From Daedaleopsis sinensis (taxonomy: Eukaryota > Basidiomycota > Agaricomycetes > Polyporales > Polyporaceae): a DNA stretch of 64,000 bases. Position 1 is the stretch's first letter; the number at the start of each line of letters is the position of its first letter. This document shows positions 11,013 through 23,571 of this stretch, one piece after another. The translations under genes and the position numbers were made by a program. The notes under the pieces were generated by a model. That model was not told where the DNA came from. It saw nothing but the letters and a program-made list of their open reading frames with translations, and ran no database searches. The stretch spans positions 2,480,001-2,544,000 of the forward strand of contig CM066301.1 of the NCBI GenBank assembly GCA_033807695.1, given 5' to 3'.

Positions 11013-14000
11013 TCACAGCGGCTCCGGCGAGTACGTGCGCGCCGTCGGCGCGCGCGACCGCCTGCGCGTCCGCACCTCCTTCAGCTCCTCCCACAGGCTG
11101 CCCCGGCCGCCCGCGGGCGCAGGCGCGTCCCCCATCACGCTAGGGGGCGCGCTCCTTGCGGGGGGCGGCGGGACGCTCGGCCGCACCTCCTTGCGCCACG
11201 CCTCGATGCCCCGGCGGTACGCGGGCGGGGCGGGCTCCGCCTCCGCCTCCGCCTCTGTCGCCTCTGTCGCCTCTGACGGGGTCGGCGCGCGCGGGGGCGC
11301 TGTCCCCGTGCGGCGGGCGCTGAGCGGCCGGCGACGCGCGGGGGAGCGTGGTCTGCGCTCGGGAGAGGGGGAAGGGGAGGGCGAGCGGGGGCGCGCGTGC
11401 GAGGGCGCGAGGCTGGTGAGTGCGATGCGGGCGGGTTTGACGACGGCGAGGGGGCGCGTGTAGGCTGCGCGGGACGCGCTGGACGCTGGGCGGGGCTCGG
11501 CGGCGTCGTCGTCCCCGCCGTCGTCTCGGGTAGTGCGGCGCCGAGGCCGTATGGGTAAGGGTAAGGGTGGGAGGATGCTCCGTGTTTGCGGGGCCAAGGC
11601 AGAGGCCTGGGGGGCGTGCAAACTTGGTTCGGAGGATGGGCCGATCCATCGGGCACGACTGTGGGCGTGATTAGTTCGTGATTCTGATTCTTGGCGGACA
11701 CTGAGGCGAGGAACGTACTTGATCGCCTTCAGGCGGAGCTTGACTGCATACCTCTCCTTCCACAGCGAGAATGCTTTCTCTGAATCGGACTAGTCAGTTA
11801 CAATTCGTCGGTTTGCGCTGGCAGGACGCACTCATAAGATTCTGCCGATCGGTTTCCCGTGCGGTTTTGGCTTGCATTGCTTTAGGTATCCGGGCTCTCC
11901 ACTGCTTCCAAAACCTGACCTTGAGGTTGGTAGCGTGGAAGCGCACAGCAGGAAGCGACCGAGATTTGGAGTGCCAGATAGCGTAAGTTCGGAACAAGAG
12001 ATCGCTCTGATGCTGCTGGATGAACGCGTACGCCTGTGAACAGAATGATGAGACACTGCGATAGGACAGACTCGGGGAATATTTACCAGGGGTTGCAAAC
12101 GGATGTCCTGGAAGCGTTCGCGCCATTTATCCCAAGCTCCGGCGATGACCGTGAACTGGAACTGCTCTTCCTTGGCTTGGAGCTGAAGGCGTCGACGACG
12201 GGTCGACCTGGTAGCCCCAAGCCAGCGATAGAACATCTTGCGCATACTCTCTGAAGCGGCGGTCAGATCTCGAGTCTTTGTCAGATTCAATTAGTAGTCA
12301 GTCACCTTCGCGCTTAACGTCTTGGTAGCTCTGCATGAGGCTAAGATCGTTACAATGCCTCTGGCGAATGGCCTTCCACTTGCTGTACGCATGACTAGAA
12401 CATGTTCATCAGCAAAAGCTTTCAAACGGATGGCGCATATCACGTACGCAATGAGCCTCTTCTCATAAGCCTGAACGGTTTCGAGCTCTCGTAGTTTCGA
12501 GTCGGCGACGCGGGTGGTCCAGTGCATCAAGGCGTTGGTCATGATCCGCTATCCGTGACGTTGGCGTAAGTGATCTATGTGAGTTCATGATCAGACACAC
12601 GTACCATGGCGATGTCTTTGCGGATCCGCTTGACCGCCCGTTCCTCGTGCACTCGTCGTTTCCACTCTATAATCCTTTCAGCACGTCTCTTACAACTAGT
12701 GGGACAGAGCACCGACCATCGAAACACTTCTTTGTAGCCCGTAGTTCGAGTTCCTTCAGCTTGTGCAGCCGCTTCTTTTCTGCGACTTTGCCCGTCCAGA
12801 CCTTGAAGCAGCGCCGCATCAGTAAGTACTTCTGTGCGACCTTGGCTTGTTTGACCATGCGCAACTTCGCACGGAGCTGAAGACGCCAGGCGAAAAGCGT
12901 CTTGTACTGCAGTTGGGCTCTGTGGTACTGGACAGCAAACGTCTGAGCGTTCTGATGTGACCGATACACTTCTCTCCATCGCTTGAGCACAGACGCGGCG
13001 AGGAGGGACTCCGATCGCGCCCTAAACAGCTGCGCCATCCCTGTCGTGGCGTTATGAGCGCGACTATATTTCGCGGGAGGGTTGACGGACCTTCTTGTTC
13101 TGCTTGCTCCTGCATCTTTCGTTTCCAGACAGCCCATGCCTGCTTGAGCGTTCGCAAGGCTTGCACACGCGTGAGGAGCTTGCCTCGTTCGCGCGCTTTC
13201 CAAATCCGCATAATAGCTCGAACGAGGACATCGTCTTGCCTTGCGACGTATTTCGATGCACGACGTTCCATCGACTGAGCAACCGTAAGATGAAGTCAGA
13301 CACACGAAAACGGATTAGACATGCCTTAACTCGGGCCTGAGCATCTTTCCATCGTTGCAATGCATGCTTGGCCACCAGTGCGTCGTGAAATCGCTCGGCG
13401 ACATGAGACTGTTGACTGCCAGAGGTGAATAAACATGGGGTTGACTGTCGCATCGTTCCACTCACTGATTCTGTCTCCAAACCTCGATCGCATTGGCCAT
13501 GATTCGAAGTTCAACACGTTCTCGTACTATCCGTTCGGCACGACGCAGTTCAGCAGCACGACGCCAAGACTCCCAGAACCGATCTACCATCTCCGCCTCT
13601 CGGTTGTATATGAAGTGGTCGGCAGCGGCTTCTAGCTGGTCGAGGCTTTTGACCTTGGTCTTCCAACGTTTGAAAAACCGGCCTACTACCTTCCGCGAGA
13701 GCTGCCGCTCCGAAAGACGTGTGAGATAGGATTGTCGCCATTTCGCCCACAATTCCTTCTTCAACCGACGTTCGTCGCGCTCTCGCACAAGCTTCATGCG
13801 AGCCCGCATACTCTCCCGCCACCGTCCCTGCTTCTTCTCCCTCAGTTTCAACTTCCAAACCTGGAAGGATCGTTTCAGACAGCGGCGGTCTGACAACGCG
13901 GCAACACGCTGGTATAGTTCATGGTCGGCGCCAATTCGTTGTCGCCATCGCTGAAGAGCGCGTCGCAAGATCAACATGTCGCGGGCCTCTGCTATTTGGT

Positions 14001-15124
14001 CACCCGTACTCTGTTAATGTGTTAGCATATTAGACTTGTTGAACAGTGAGATACCGTACAACGATCCAATCGTAACCCTGCTTCCACACTTCATAGCATC
14101 GCTCAAGTAGGCGATCGTCGTAGAACCTGGCGGCCATCTCCTCGTCTCGTTCGCGCCTGATCTTCTCGAATGGATCCTGCGGGTCAACAGCATAATCCTC
14201 CCAATCTCTGGGACCGAGCACTTGCGTGGTCTTTCCCCTCAGGTGAGAAAGGGGGAGCTCCCTCCCCTTCCCCTTCTCCTTTGCTGATATCGGCTGCTCA
14301 CGAACGACAGCGCCGTAAGATGGAGGTATACTTGACACCTGTGTGGTGGACTCTGCCATAGTTTCAGCGTCCCAGCGAGGGACAGCGTCGCGTACCCGAG
14401 CGGATATACGATCTAGAACATGCACTGGGTCCAGTAAGCTCGATGGCGGTCCTGTATCAAGGCCAAGTGAGTTCGTCGTCGTCGTATCGAAGGTAGGAGG
14501 GGAGTCGAATCGACGGCGGGGACGTGGAGTGTCATGGGGATGTCTGTTGTTTGCATAGGGTCTCCCAGTCGTCAGCATCGTTGATGGTTCGTGTAGTTCA
14601 TCCTCGGTATGATCTGAGGGTTCATAGCGGTTCTTGTGCGCGAGCATGTCGGGCACACGCGAGGCATAAGGGACTGGAGTGGAAGACTTCGTCGTAGGTT
14701 TCGCGGGTGTAGGTGTGGTGCGTGGAACTCGAATCGTTCTCCCTCCTCTCGTGCTCGCGCTGGCATTACGCACATACCCTTGCTGCTCCTTCACTGCGTT
14801 CCATTTGTCCGACCAACTCATTCCCTTCAGCGTGCCGATTTTGAGCAGTTTCGCGTAGTAAACCACTTCGTTTTGAGGGTCGATGCCCCGCTCCTGCATG
14901 ACGTCGTTATAGGCTTTGAAGACAGGGAGAAATGTAGAGGCGGTAGTTGGTGCCCGACATATCACGTCGTCGATAAAGTCAATCTCCTCCGCGGAGAGGC
15001 CCACGAGTTCTGGCGCGGTGATGCCCAAAGAGTGAGGTTCTTCCGTGAGGTCTGAGACGCGACTAGATGGACCAGCAAGGGATTTGGGAGGCGTCGAAAC
15101 ACGCAGAGGGCGGAAGTGAGACAT
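11013..15124 (-). CDS. SFI1: Sfi1-type centrin-binding spindle pole body protein
   Basis: A long multi-exon gene whose product is built of Sfi1 repeats, the helical units that each bind one centrin (Cdc31) and form the half-bridge that duplicates the spindle pole body. The start MSHFRPLRVSTPPKSLAG is followed by a conserved N-terminal block (SAEEIDFIDDVICRAPTT). Then come about 17-18 units with the x-L/F-x-x-W-K/R core, for example RCLKRSFQVWKLKLREKK, VGRFFKRWKTKVKSL, LKQAWAVWKRKMQEQ, VLKRWREVYRSHQ, MRRCFKVWTGKVAEKK and MFYRWLGATRST. The C-terminus (about 11.0-11.6 kb) is very GC-rich and low-complexity, rich in Arg, Pro and Ser with Glu-Ala repeats, and ends ARTYSPEPL. A GTGAGT overlaps that stop, so the true C-terminus may be spliced further. 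Exact exon ends between repeats are approximate. Confidence 0.85.
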
Positions 15125-15467
15125 GGCTACCTCAGCTTCGCGCGAGGAACATAGCGGAGAAGACGAGCGTGGTGGTTATAGGACGCGAGGCACAACACGT
15201 CAAGCGCGTCGAGCACGTGACCCCGTTGTGTATACTGTAAACGCCACTCGGCGTCGAGTCGAAGGTCTCGGTCAAGTCTCGGTTGGAAGTGAGCTCATAC
15301 TGTGCTTGACTCGTTCAAGGAAACACCCTTGTATATGGGTACTGGAATAAGCATACAGGTGAAGGTACAGATATAGGTACAGAGCAATATAAATACAAGA
15401 CGGCCGGCAGTCACTGCAATGAGAGTAATACTACTACATCCTATGCGGTCCATGTTCTCTCGAGCTC
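15125..15467. other. SFI1 promoter / RMD5 3' region
   Basis: About 340 bases between two tandem minus-strand genes. It holds AT-rich runs near 15.35-15.40 kb and no coding potential beyond chance. Confidence 0.4.
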
Positions 15468-16892
15468 CTAGAAATATACACGTAGAGCTGATGGCATTGT
15501 CGACTCCACCGGGCAATAGGGACATTTGACACGCCTAGAAGTATGTGTGAGGAAGGCTTATATCAAAGACGAGATTGCTGCTTACCCTCCGGGTTTGCTG
15601 AGTTTCTGCAAACTCTCCTTAGTGATAACATGCCCACAGGCCATCATCATAGGAGGATTAGCCTCAGTGGACTGCTCCTTGGACACCGGACAGGCAAATA
15701 TTGAGTGATAACGATTTGCCGCGGGCAGGGGTATCTCGATCTGGGGCGAATACTGAGTTTAGCGTCACATCCATCACAAGTAGCATGCTTACAGGCAGTT
15801 CGTCGGATTGACTCCATTCGCTCTTGCGCTCTCGCATGACTTTCCGACCCTTCTCAATCCGAGCGAGAGCACCACCGCCTCCAATATCGCCAATAACTCT
15901 AAGGGGAGCCTGCCTGCTCATGCCGAGACTGGCACAGTACTCCGTAGCAAACATGCCTTGCAGGTCGGTATGCACCGAGGTATTGACCAGGTCGCCATAC
16001 GGCGAGTCCATCAGTCGACTCATGGGTAGAAAGAGTACGCAGGTCATTAGTCGGCGCACTTCAGTCCCATGATGTTCGAAGAACGGGGAGAAGTTTGTCT
16101 GTGCGTAGGCCAGCGCGGTCTTGACGTCAGGAGGGTGAGACAAGACAAGTCGGAGGTATTGAAAGCGATGCAAGTGGAACTCAAGCGACGACGAACGGCG
16201 GTGGAGGAACTCGCGATGCCTGTGTGTCCAGCTGCACGGCAGTTGTTCAGATTGGGTGCTATCTTGCGAGAGAATAAACACATACTCCAGTGCAGGTGAT
16301 ATGTCGCCCCCCTTCAACGACAGCATGATGCGATGTAGGTCCACAAACTGTGCCCGCATTTCAGGGGAAATATCGATGTCTGACTCCTGCCAGTGCCGCG
16401 GATAAGTACAAACTACGGAATGTGCAACGCAACGACTTACACTGATAAACGTTTCAGCCGTGTCAAACTGACCAGTCCGCAGGAAATGCACAGCGATGAT
16501 CCGTTCAAGGGACGCCTTCGCCTGTGGAGACACAAATAATGGCTCATATGACGGTAATGGGTTTGTGAATTTCTAGTAGCAACGTCAAGCCCTTGTCACA
16601 CGAGACGCCACGTTGAGCGCACCTTGTCCAATGCCTTCCCGACCTTGGCGGCGGCGTTGTACAAGTCCTTCTGCCGCTCATCCATCTCCTTCTTTCTATC
16701 CTCCACTGTCTTTGCGAGGGCAGCTAGCGTTGTCTGGGACCCTGCGCCTGTCGCAAAGCGCTCTTTGGCATTACGGAGGGAGTCTAGAAGGGCATCGAGA
16801 GACTGGTCGATGGACGGGGCCTTTGCTTTGCCTGCGGGGGCACCAGCAGCAAGTTTCTCAAGTTTCGCAAGCTCCTTTAGAGGGCCATCCAT
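15468..16892 (-). CDS. RMD5: GID/CTLH E3 ubiquitin ligase subunit Rmd5 (Gid2)
   Basis: RING-like subunit of the GID complex, which ubiquitinates gluconeogenic enzymes and other N-degron targets. The start [17 protein letters not shown] leads a coiled N-terminus. It is followed by a LisH-like helix ([19 protein letters not shown]), a CTLH/CRA region ([45 protein letters not shown]) and a C-terminal degenerate [12 protein letters not shown], then [17 protein letters not shown], then, across a short intron, [12 protein letters not shown] with the end SALRVYF. The RVKCPYC...RVYF ending is diagnostic for Rmd5. The last intron (donor after GG, acceptor CTAG) sets the final frame and stop at 15468-15470. 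The gene is divergent from NSA1 with only about 220 bases between starts. Confidence 0.92.
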
Positions 16893-17114
16893 GATGAACG
16901 TAGTGGTATTCTCAGAGAGTGTTTCGATGGTTGTCGGCGTCGAGGCCAAGTCAGGACTCGGACGATCGCACGAGACGAGAGCTGAGACGAGGCGCGGATC
17001 CGGACGGCCAGTCCGGCACGGTCCACAGTTCAAAGCATGGGCGCTACGAAATCGTTACAACTTTCTCGTCTACCATCTGCATCTGTCTGCCGACTCTACG
17101 ACCTTGTGCTCACC
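16893..17114. promoter_or_regulatory. Short divergent promoter RMD5/NSA1
   Basis: About 222 bases separate the two start codons, so the genes probably share a bidirectional promoter. No clear TATA box or known operator is visible. Confidence 0.45.
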
Positions 17115-18624
17115 ATGCCACGATTCTTCTCTGGGGATGAACTAGGGGCAATAAAGTCTATTGCTTGCGTACCGGAAGAAAATACAAGTCAATGGCGAGC
17201 GACCTCCACTGTCCTGGTCCCCGGTAGCTCGGATAGAAGTAAAACTGTGCAAAAGCTCGCCCTGAATCGAACCGGAGCAGACACTCTGGTACTATTCTCC
17301 AACGTTCTAGCCAGGAGACTCACGCCCTCATCTACCATGTTTAAGGAAAGCTAGCTGCAGCACATGGAGACGGATCAGTCGTCCTCCACAACATACAAGA
17401 AGACTCTTCAGTTGCGACCGTGCACCAATTATCTGAACCTCGGTTGAAGGCAGGACAACGTTTCGTGGGGCTAGCAATGACAGAAGGGTCAGTTCACCTC
17501 GTATCGTGTCAAGTACAAAGCTGACACAGTAAGCAGGTCCATTTTCTCGTGCACATCTAATGGTGCTCTCCGCCTCACCAAGTTCTCACCAGAATCCACT
17601 GAACCTGTGTCATCTCTCGCCTCACTGCCGATGCGCCTCTGTGAATGGCGTCTCTCAGACAGTGGTCAAGCTTTTGCATATGGCGGAGATGAAGTCGAGC
17701 TATCTCTCTGGGACACCGAGAACGCATTCTCGTCCAAATCGGAAGTTCGTCCGTCCTCTGATGAACCAAAGAAGAGGAAACGCGGAGATCAATTACTTCC
17801 TGGTGAGGTTTGGCGCGCGAAAAACGTACGTGCGCATTCTCCATCTAGGACCGCACACCTCATCATCTACGCTCAGGTCCCAAATGATCACTTGAGCCTA
17901 CGCCAGCCTGTACACAATACGGCGCTCACCTTCCTTCAACCATCCTCCTCCACCGCCCACCATGATCTACTAGTCGGAACGGCCGCGGGAAATGTTCGCC
18001 GGTATGACACGCGTGCGGCACGCAGACCGGTCGCAGATTGGAAAGCAGTCGGCAAAACAGGTGGCATTGGCATTGTCGAGAAGGGCTTCCATGAGCAGTG
18101 AGCCCAGCATCTTCGTATCTTATCTATCTGGTACTGACTAGCACAAAACAGTGAGGTATTAGTGGCCGATCATGGCTGCACGCTCTCTGCGTTAGATTTG
18201 CGCAGCGGAAGAATTATATACACGTACAAAGGTTTGTGCCTAGGAGGCTCCTCCATCTGTTCACCCCAGCTGAACGACCCATCTGCCAGGCATATCCGGA
18301 GCAGTAAGCTCCGTTGCACCAGCGCAATCCTTCATGGCGTCGGCGTCCCAGGATCGATACGTCCGTTTACATTCAACCTTTGGTCCTCCGCAAGAAGTTG
18401 GGCAGCAGCAGGAACACAAGGGGGACGTACTAGACAAGCTCTATATGAAAGTGACACCTACGGTGGTTGTATGGGATGAACACGATGACATCGGTTCTGC
18501 TACCCCGGACCGGGAAGAAGAGGGCGGAGATGATGTATGGGACACCATGCAGGCGGTCGAGAGCGACGACGAGGATGTCAACCGGGAAGGTTCGCGGAAG
18601 GGGAAGAAAACCAGAACAAATTAG
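17115..18624 (+). CDS. NSA1: 60S ribosome biogenesis WD40 protein Nsa1 (WDR74)
   Basis: Nsa1 is a beta-propeller assembly factor of nucleolar pre-60S particles. Exons read MPRFFSGDELGAIKS, then blade-like segments KLALNRTGADTLV, VGLAMTEGSVHLVSCQ, LRLTKFSPESTEPVSSLAS, RLCEWRLSDSGQAFAYGG and DLLVGTAAGNVRRYDTRAAR. The hallmark RYDTRAARRPVADWK is followed by EVLVADHGCTLSALDLRSGR and MASASQDRYVRLHSTF. The tail is acidic then basic, ending KGKKTRTN, as usual for nucleolar Nsa1 proteins. Five or more short introns are present. Length, blade order and the basic tail fit the family well. Confidence 0.9.
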
Positions 18625-18691
18625 ATGTGATCTTCTCGTCAAAAGTACACGCATGTACACTACACTATAGTCGGTCCATCCAGTCGCTACT

Positions 18692-20163
18692 CTACAGGCC
18701 TCCTATCTTGCTCTTCCAGATACGCGCTCCTTCGAACCCGTTCTTGCCAAGCTGGTAATCCATGAACGTCTGCTGAATCTCTTCGCGCGACGTCATGACG
18801 AATGGGCCGTACTGGACAACGGGTTGATCCAGAGGCTCCGCAGCCGCCTGCCAATCCGACGTTAAGTGGACCTTCTCGTGTTGAACAAGACGAGCATGTA
18901 CACCACTTACCAGCATGAGCTCAGTGTTCCCTTCCGTAGCCGTCAACTCGACGCCGTTTTGGGTCGAGTCCGCAGATAGAACCATGGTGTTGTGCTTCTC
19001 GTGCACGGTGGGATCGGAGCCGATGCGGAGACCACCGGTCATCACTGCGCCGGCCTTGTCAGAGGGATCAGCAACGACATGAAGATGGATCTGACTTACA
19101 GTATATGAATGCGGTCCATCCAGCCGCTGGGACAGGTGGCAACGAAGGTTAGTACTCAGTCTCGAGCCCTATACCTCGCGATGGGGACGAAGTCCACTCA
19201 CGAAGCTCTTGGAACACAGTACCCGGCTTGTCGAAGATCACATGGAAGTACCAGCACCCTCCGAGAGGGCGTACAGGGGACTCGGCGCCATGGCTTTTCC
19301 CGCTGATCACCCGTATCTTGACGGGGCCATCCTTGCCCTGCGGGAACGCCTCTGGAATGCTAGAGGGGGCATGAGCTGCACTTCAGGGCAAACGACGCAT
19401 GTAGACGCACTCCTTCGACTTCAGCTCTTGGTATGTGGGCTCGGACATCTTGTACTGCTTCGGAAGGTCCACCCAGAGCTGCAGGCCGCGAGGTGGGGGC
19501 AGGCCCTTCCCGGTTGCGGGCATCTCTGCGTGGATGACTGCGCCGCCGCCGCCGCCTCAGTACTTTGCTAGAGTCAAGGTGGGGGTCAGCCTGAGCACTC
19601 ACTGCCTTTGCCCTGCCGTCATGCGAGAGGTCAGTATCGCTCCTCTCATGTCGGTGAGGACTTGAAGCGCACTTACCGCACACATCCACTGAACGTCACC
19701 GGGCTCAAGGGTTCCCTTGTGGCCGGCAGAGTCTTCGTGGTGGCTCGAACTGCACGAAACAGACCGTTAGCTCACTCCTGAGACAGCGCCTGATTCCGTC
19801 CTGTGCGTGCTCACCCCTCGAGCATGTACGTGACTGTAGCTTGGCCCCGATGAGGGTGATCGGGGAAACCTGCAGACTGATATGTACACCTGTATAAGCA
19901 CAGAGCAGGCAAGAAGCGCCCGTATTCTATCGTTCCATACCTTGCCGTCTGGGATGTAGAAGTGGTCCAGCATCAGGAACGGGGTCAGGTTCCTCAGCTG
20001 CGTCGTGCCGATGGATCGCCTGACGAGTGCTCCAGCGCCCTAGTGACCAGTGTCATGAAATTCAGAGTGGGTAGATGATGTTCGACTCCAGATGCACGGG
20101 AGCGCGTACCTCTTCGGTCTCGACAGCTGGCACCTTCTTGACGACGGTCCTCGAGGTCGACAT
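18692..20163 (-). CDS. Pirin family bicupin protein
   Basis: Pirins are iron-binding cupin proteins; members act as quercetinases or as transcriptional cofactors. From MSTSRTVVKKVPAVETEE the exons read VRRSIGTTQLRNLTPFLMLD, CFPDHPHRGQATVTYMLEG, GDVQWMCAGKGIVHAEMP, GLQLWVDLPKQYKMSEP, then the C-terminal cupin and the end GFEGARIWKSKIGGL. The metal ligands of human pirin (His, His, His, Glu) are all present in PDHPHRG and VHAEMP. About seven short introns are present and length is normal. The gene is convergent with NSA1, about 70 bases apart. The biological role in fungi is not known; the enzymatic assignment stays open. Confidence 0.92.
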
Positions 20164-20622
20164 ATTCGTTGGACTTGGGTGGTTATGAAGCAGGGGTTTG
20201 CCGGTATGACACTAGGAGGCCCAGGGGTAGATTCAGATACTTTGGCTGGATAGCGTCGTTTGTCTCGCTGCTCTTATACTCGAATGGAACACGCTCGAAC
20301 ACGCTACTCACAGTGTAAGCGTTGTTGAGTAGACTAAGCTTGTAGTAGCTAGGTCATCATTTCAATCTGTCTGTCATAGAATTTCCATCTTTGGTCGAAG
20401 TTGTCCACGCCGCGGCACCCGAGGGGCAAAGAGTAATCGGTCTTACGAGGTCGTCAAAACCTTCAACGCACGCGAGGAGACGCATGTTTGTGCATCCATG
20501 CGCGCTGTAAACCATCGCATTTAAATATGAGGAGGTCGGGACCTATATCTATAGTATAAGTAAGGGTACATCGTACATCATAGCATATCAATCGTAATAC
20601 ACGTAATCCACAACCCAAGCCA
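20164..20622. other. Pirin promoter / permease 3' region
   Basis: About 460 bases with no coding or RNA signal beyond chance; contains AT-rich stretches typical of fungal 3' regions. Confidence 0.4.
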
Positions 20623-22784
20623 CTACAAACCATCCCAGAACTGTTGCAGTTTGGTGCGCGGGCCCCGGAGCTCCTGCTCACGGTTGAAGCGCTCCTCCTC
20701 CTCGTCGATCTCGCGCTTGCCGGTGATAAGGTCGACCTTCGCAGAGGGGATCTGGGTGGTGCGGAAGTAGAACTTGTAGCTGAAGTAGAAGACCACGAAG
20801 ATCGGGAGAGCGATATATGACGTGACAAAGGTGTCCTGCTTGAAGGGCATGAACGTGTCGAAACCTGCAGACAGCCAATGTCAGCATCTGAGTCAGGCTC
20901 AGCACGAGCCGATGCTTACCCTTGAAAATCGTGATGATCGCGGTTGCGATCAAGGCGAACCATGAGCCCCATGGTTGGAAGGGCGCAGTATACGGGAGGT
21001 CTTGACGAGACATGCCCTGCGCTTTCACCGCCTTCATGAAGCGACTGGTCGCGTCGTCAGTCCGATTCGTTTGAAGACATCACAACATGGACGTACATAT
21101 GTGTGTAGGCGATACACATCCAGGTGATCGCACCAAAAGTGGATACCAAATTGACGAACCAGGTGAACACTGCAAGCTTGTCAGCATACCGACGTCAGAG
21201 AGTGTACGACAGAGCAGACGGACCCTTCGCGCTGCTAGACGACACGTTGAGGAAGACGAGAGCGCAGAACGTCGTACAAAGCATCAGCGCCGGGTATGGC
21301 ACACCGCTCTTGTTCACGCGCGCGAAGATCTTCGGGGCTTGACCCTGAACAGCGAGACCGTACAGGGTACGAGTGCCGATGTACAGGTCGGAGTTGGCTG
21401 CACTGAGCACGAAGATCAAGATACAGGCGTTGATGATATGGTTGAGCACTTTGATTCCGACAAGGGTCGTGGCTGTCAACGGTATAACGTCAGATCGAAC
21501 GTATCGCAAGAAGGTTCGGAATAGACTGACCGACGACGAAAGGAGAAGCAGCAGCGCCGGGCTTGGAGCTGTTTGCCACGAAAAGGTCCTGCCAGGTCCC
21601 GGGTTAATGTCAACTTGTCAGCGTGAAGCGCGATAAGAGCTCACGTGGGTAGTGCTAGGGACGATCAGTCCTACGACGAACACTCCGCCCACGTAGAAGA
21701 CGAGGATACGGAAGAACGTCCTGCGGATCGCGATCGGGATGTTCTTCCTCGGGGCCTGCGCCTCACCAACGGTGACACCGATCAGCTCAGTACCGATGTA
21801 GGCAAAGAGCGCGTTTGTAAGCGTAGCCCAGAAGCCGAGGAAAACCGATAGCTTGTAGTCGTGCACTTGTTTGAGAAGGTAGGAACCCATGGGTCCATAC
21901 GAATCCCTCCAGTACCGGAAACCGATACGGTCATGCTTGGGGTTACCACCGAGGTCGATTATAATGCCCATGAGCAGGAGGCCGACGAGAGTAACAACTT
22001 TGATGCTGCTGAACCAGAATTCAAGCTCGCCAAATACACGGACGCCGAGCAAGTTGACCACGAATACTGGAGAGAGCTGAGGATGAATCCCGGATTACTG
22101 AACTGATTGCTACTCACTGAATGCAATAAAGATAACTAGAGGATGGCGAAATGGTGAGCGGCCGGAATAGAAAGCACCGGCAGTGGAACACGCACCCATC
22201 CAGATAGCAATGTGCACCTTCCGGGTCCAGTATTGGATGACCACGCCGGCAGCATTGATATTGTTCGGCGTAACGATGAGATACCTGACGCATCTGAGTC
22301 AGACTGCTGCGCGCAATCGGGGAAAAAGGGCCGTACTTGAAGACGTAGTTCCAGCCAAGCGCGAAACCAAACGCGGGGTCGACGAAGCGGGTCGCATAGC
22401 CAGGGAAACCCTTTTTGTGGGGGAGGTATGCAGCCATCTCGCCAAGTCCAACCATGACCATGTAGCAAATAAAGCCGACGAACGCATATCCCAACAAGAT
22501 ACCGAGTGGGCCCCCACGAACGAGCGCAGTGCCAGACCCGATGATCAAACCGGTACCGATCGCACCGCCAAGCTGCAGGAGGGAGGTCTCGTTGGTTTGC
22601 GGGTTTTTCGACGAACGACACGAGGAGAACGTACCGCGATCATGGAAATCTGCCGCGCAGACAGGTCTCTGTGAAGACTCTCCTTCTCCTCCGGGTCTAC
22701 GAGGATTTCATCGGTATAAATGGCTTCCTTTGCACTGTTTGCGGAGGAGCCGGAGTCGGCTGCGTGTTTCTCGACGTCGGACAT
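20623..22784 (-). CDS. Fungal amino-acid permease (YAT/AAP family, 12 TM)
   Basis: Plasma-membrane, proton-coupled amino-acid importer of the APC superfamily. The cytosolic N-terminus MSDVEKHAADSGSSANSA ends in DLSARQISMIA, then TM1 carries the family signature LGGAIGTGLIIGSGTALVRG. Later segments include VGLGEMAAYLPHKKGFPGYA, FGFALGWNYVFKY, VNLLGVRVFGELEFWFSSIK, FAYIGTELIGVTVGEA (TM6), SAANSDLYIGTRTLYGLAVQG and ITWMCIAYTHIRFMKA. The C-terminal tail is RTKLQQFWDGL. The order and spacing are those of Gap1/Agp1-type permeases; substrate range cannot be read from sequence. About nine short introns occur. The N-terminal Lys residues could serve ubiquitin-driven turnover, as known for the family. 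Confidence 0.93.
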
Positions 22785-23571
22785 CGTGCGGTCTGCGTGG
22801 TCGTGGTCGTCGTCAATGCGGGGGTCGAGCGCAGCACGTTTTGAAGAGCGGGAATCCGTGGACGGACAGGGACTCGGAGAGAGGTTGCATGCGGAATTTT
22901 ATAGTGAACAGGGTCTATTGGAGATACTTAACCGCCGTTAGGGCGCTAGCCGCCATCCCATCACACGCAGAAACGCGCATCATCCTGTATCATCTCGCCA
23001 AGCCTCCCGTCCCCCGCGATCCCGTACGTATCCGACTCGGACCTGCCAAGGCACGCGATAAGTGATAGTCTCTCACAGGTCTCTGAAGATCTCAAGTCTC
23101 GTCTGCTCACTCCACCATCTCCTCCTCAGCCATTTACTTCTCTTCTGAGTGCAGTTTCCGGGGCAGTAGGCAGTGCTGGCCAGCTGTCAGCCTGCCACAT
23201 ACATACATACACGGGCATGCAATGCTACTAGCCCCGGGTCAACCTCACGAGGATGGTCCCCAGTGTTAGTTTAGGATAGCCCCAGTACTAATCTGAAGGT
23301 TTTAACCCGGGGTCAAAACGTCGAAATGTGAGTCCCAGCACAAACCGATTTCAGTTTCAACACAAACCTGAAGTCACGTGCTGATGGGATGCCGGGCGAG
23401 CCGCAGCCTGTAGACGGCTGCTAGCTCGGGTACCCCCCTCACGCTCGTCCCTCGTCGCTCGCAGGCAGGATTACAACGCACATCTAATAGTCACAAATTC
23501 ACAGTACTATACTACTACAGCTCATGCTCGACTATTTACATTACGTCGTACACCAGTTCTTCACGCACACC
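22785..23571. other. Permease promoter and gene-poor region
   Basis: About 790 bases upstream of the permease. They include two related GC-rich palindromic blocks (CCCGGGTCAA near 23235 and ACCCGGGGTCAA near 23305), which could be binding sites, but nothing I can name. No gene was recognised. Confidence 0.35.

Noticed and set aside
11135..11701. Arg/Pro-rich minus-strand ORFs of 169-188 residues
   Set aside because: Out-of-frame shadows of the GC-rich SFI1 C-terminus.
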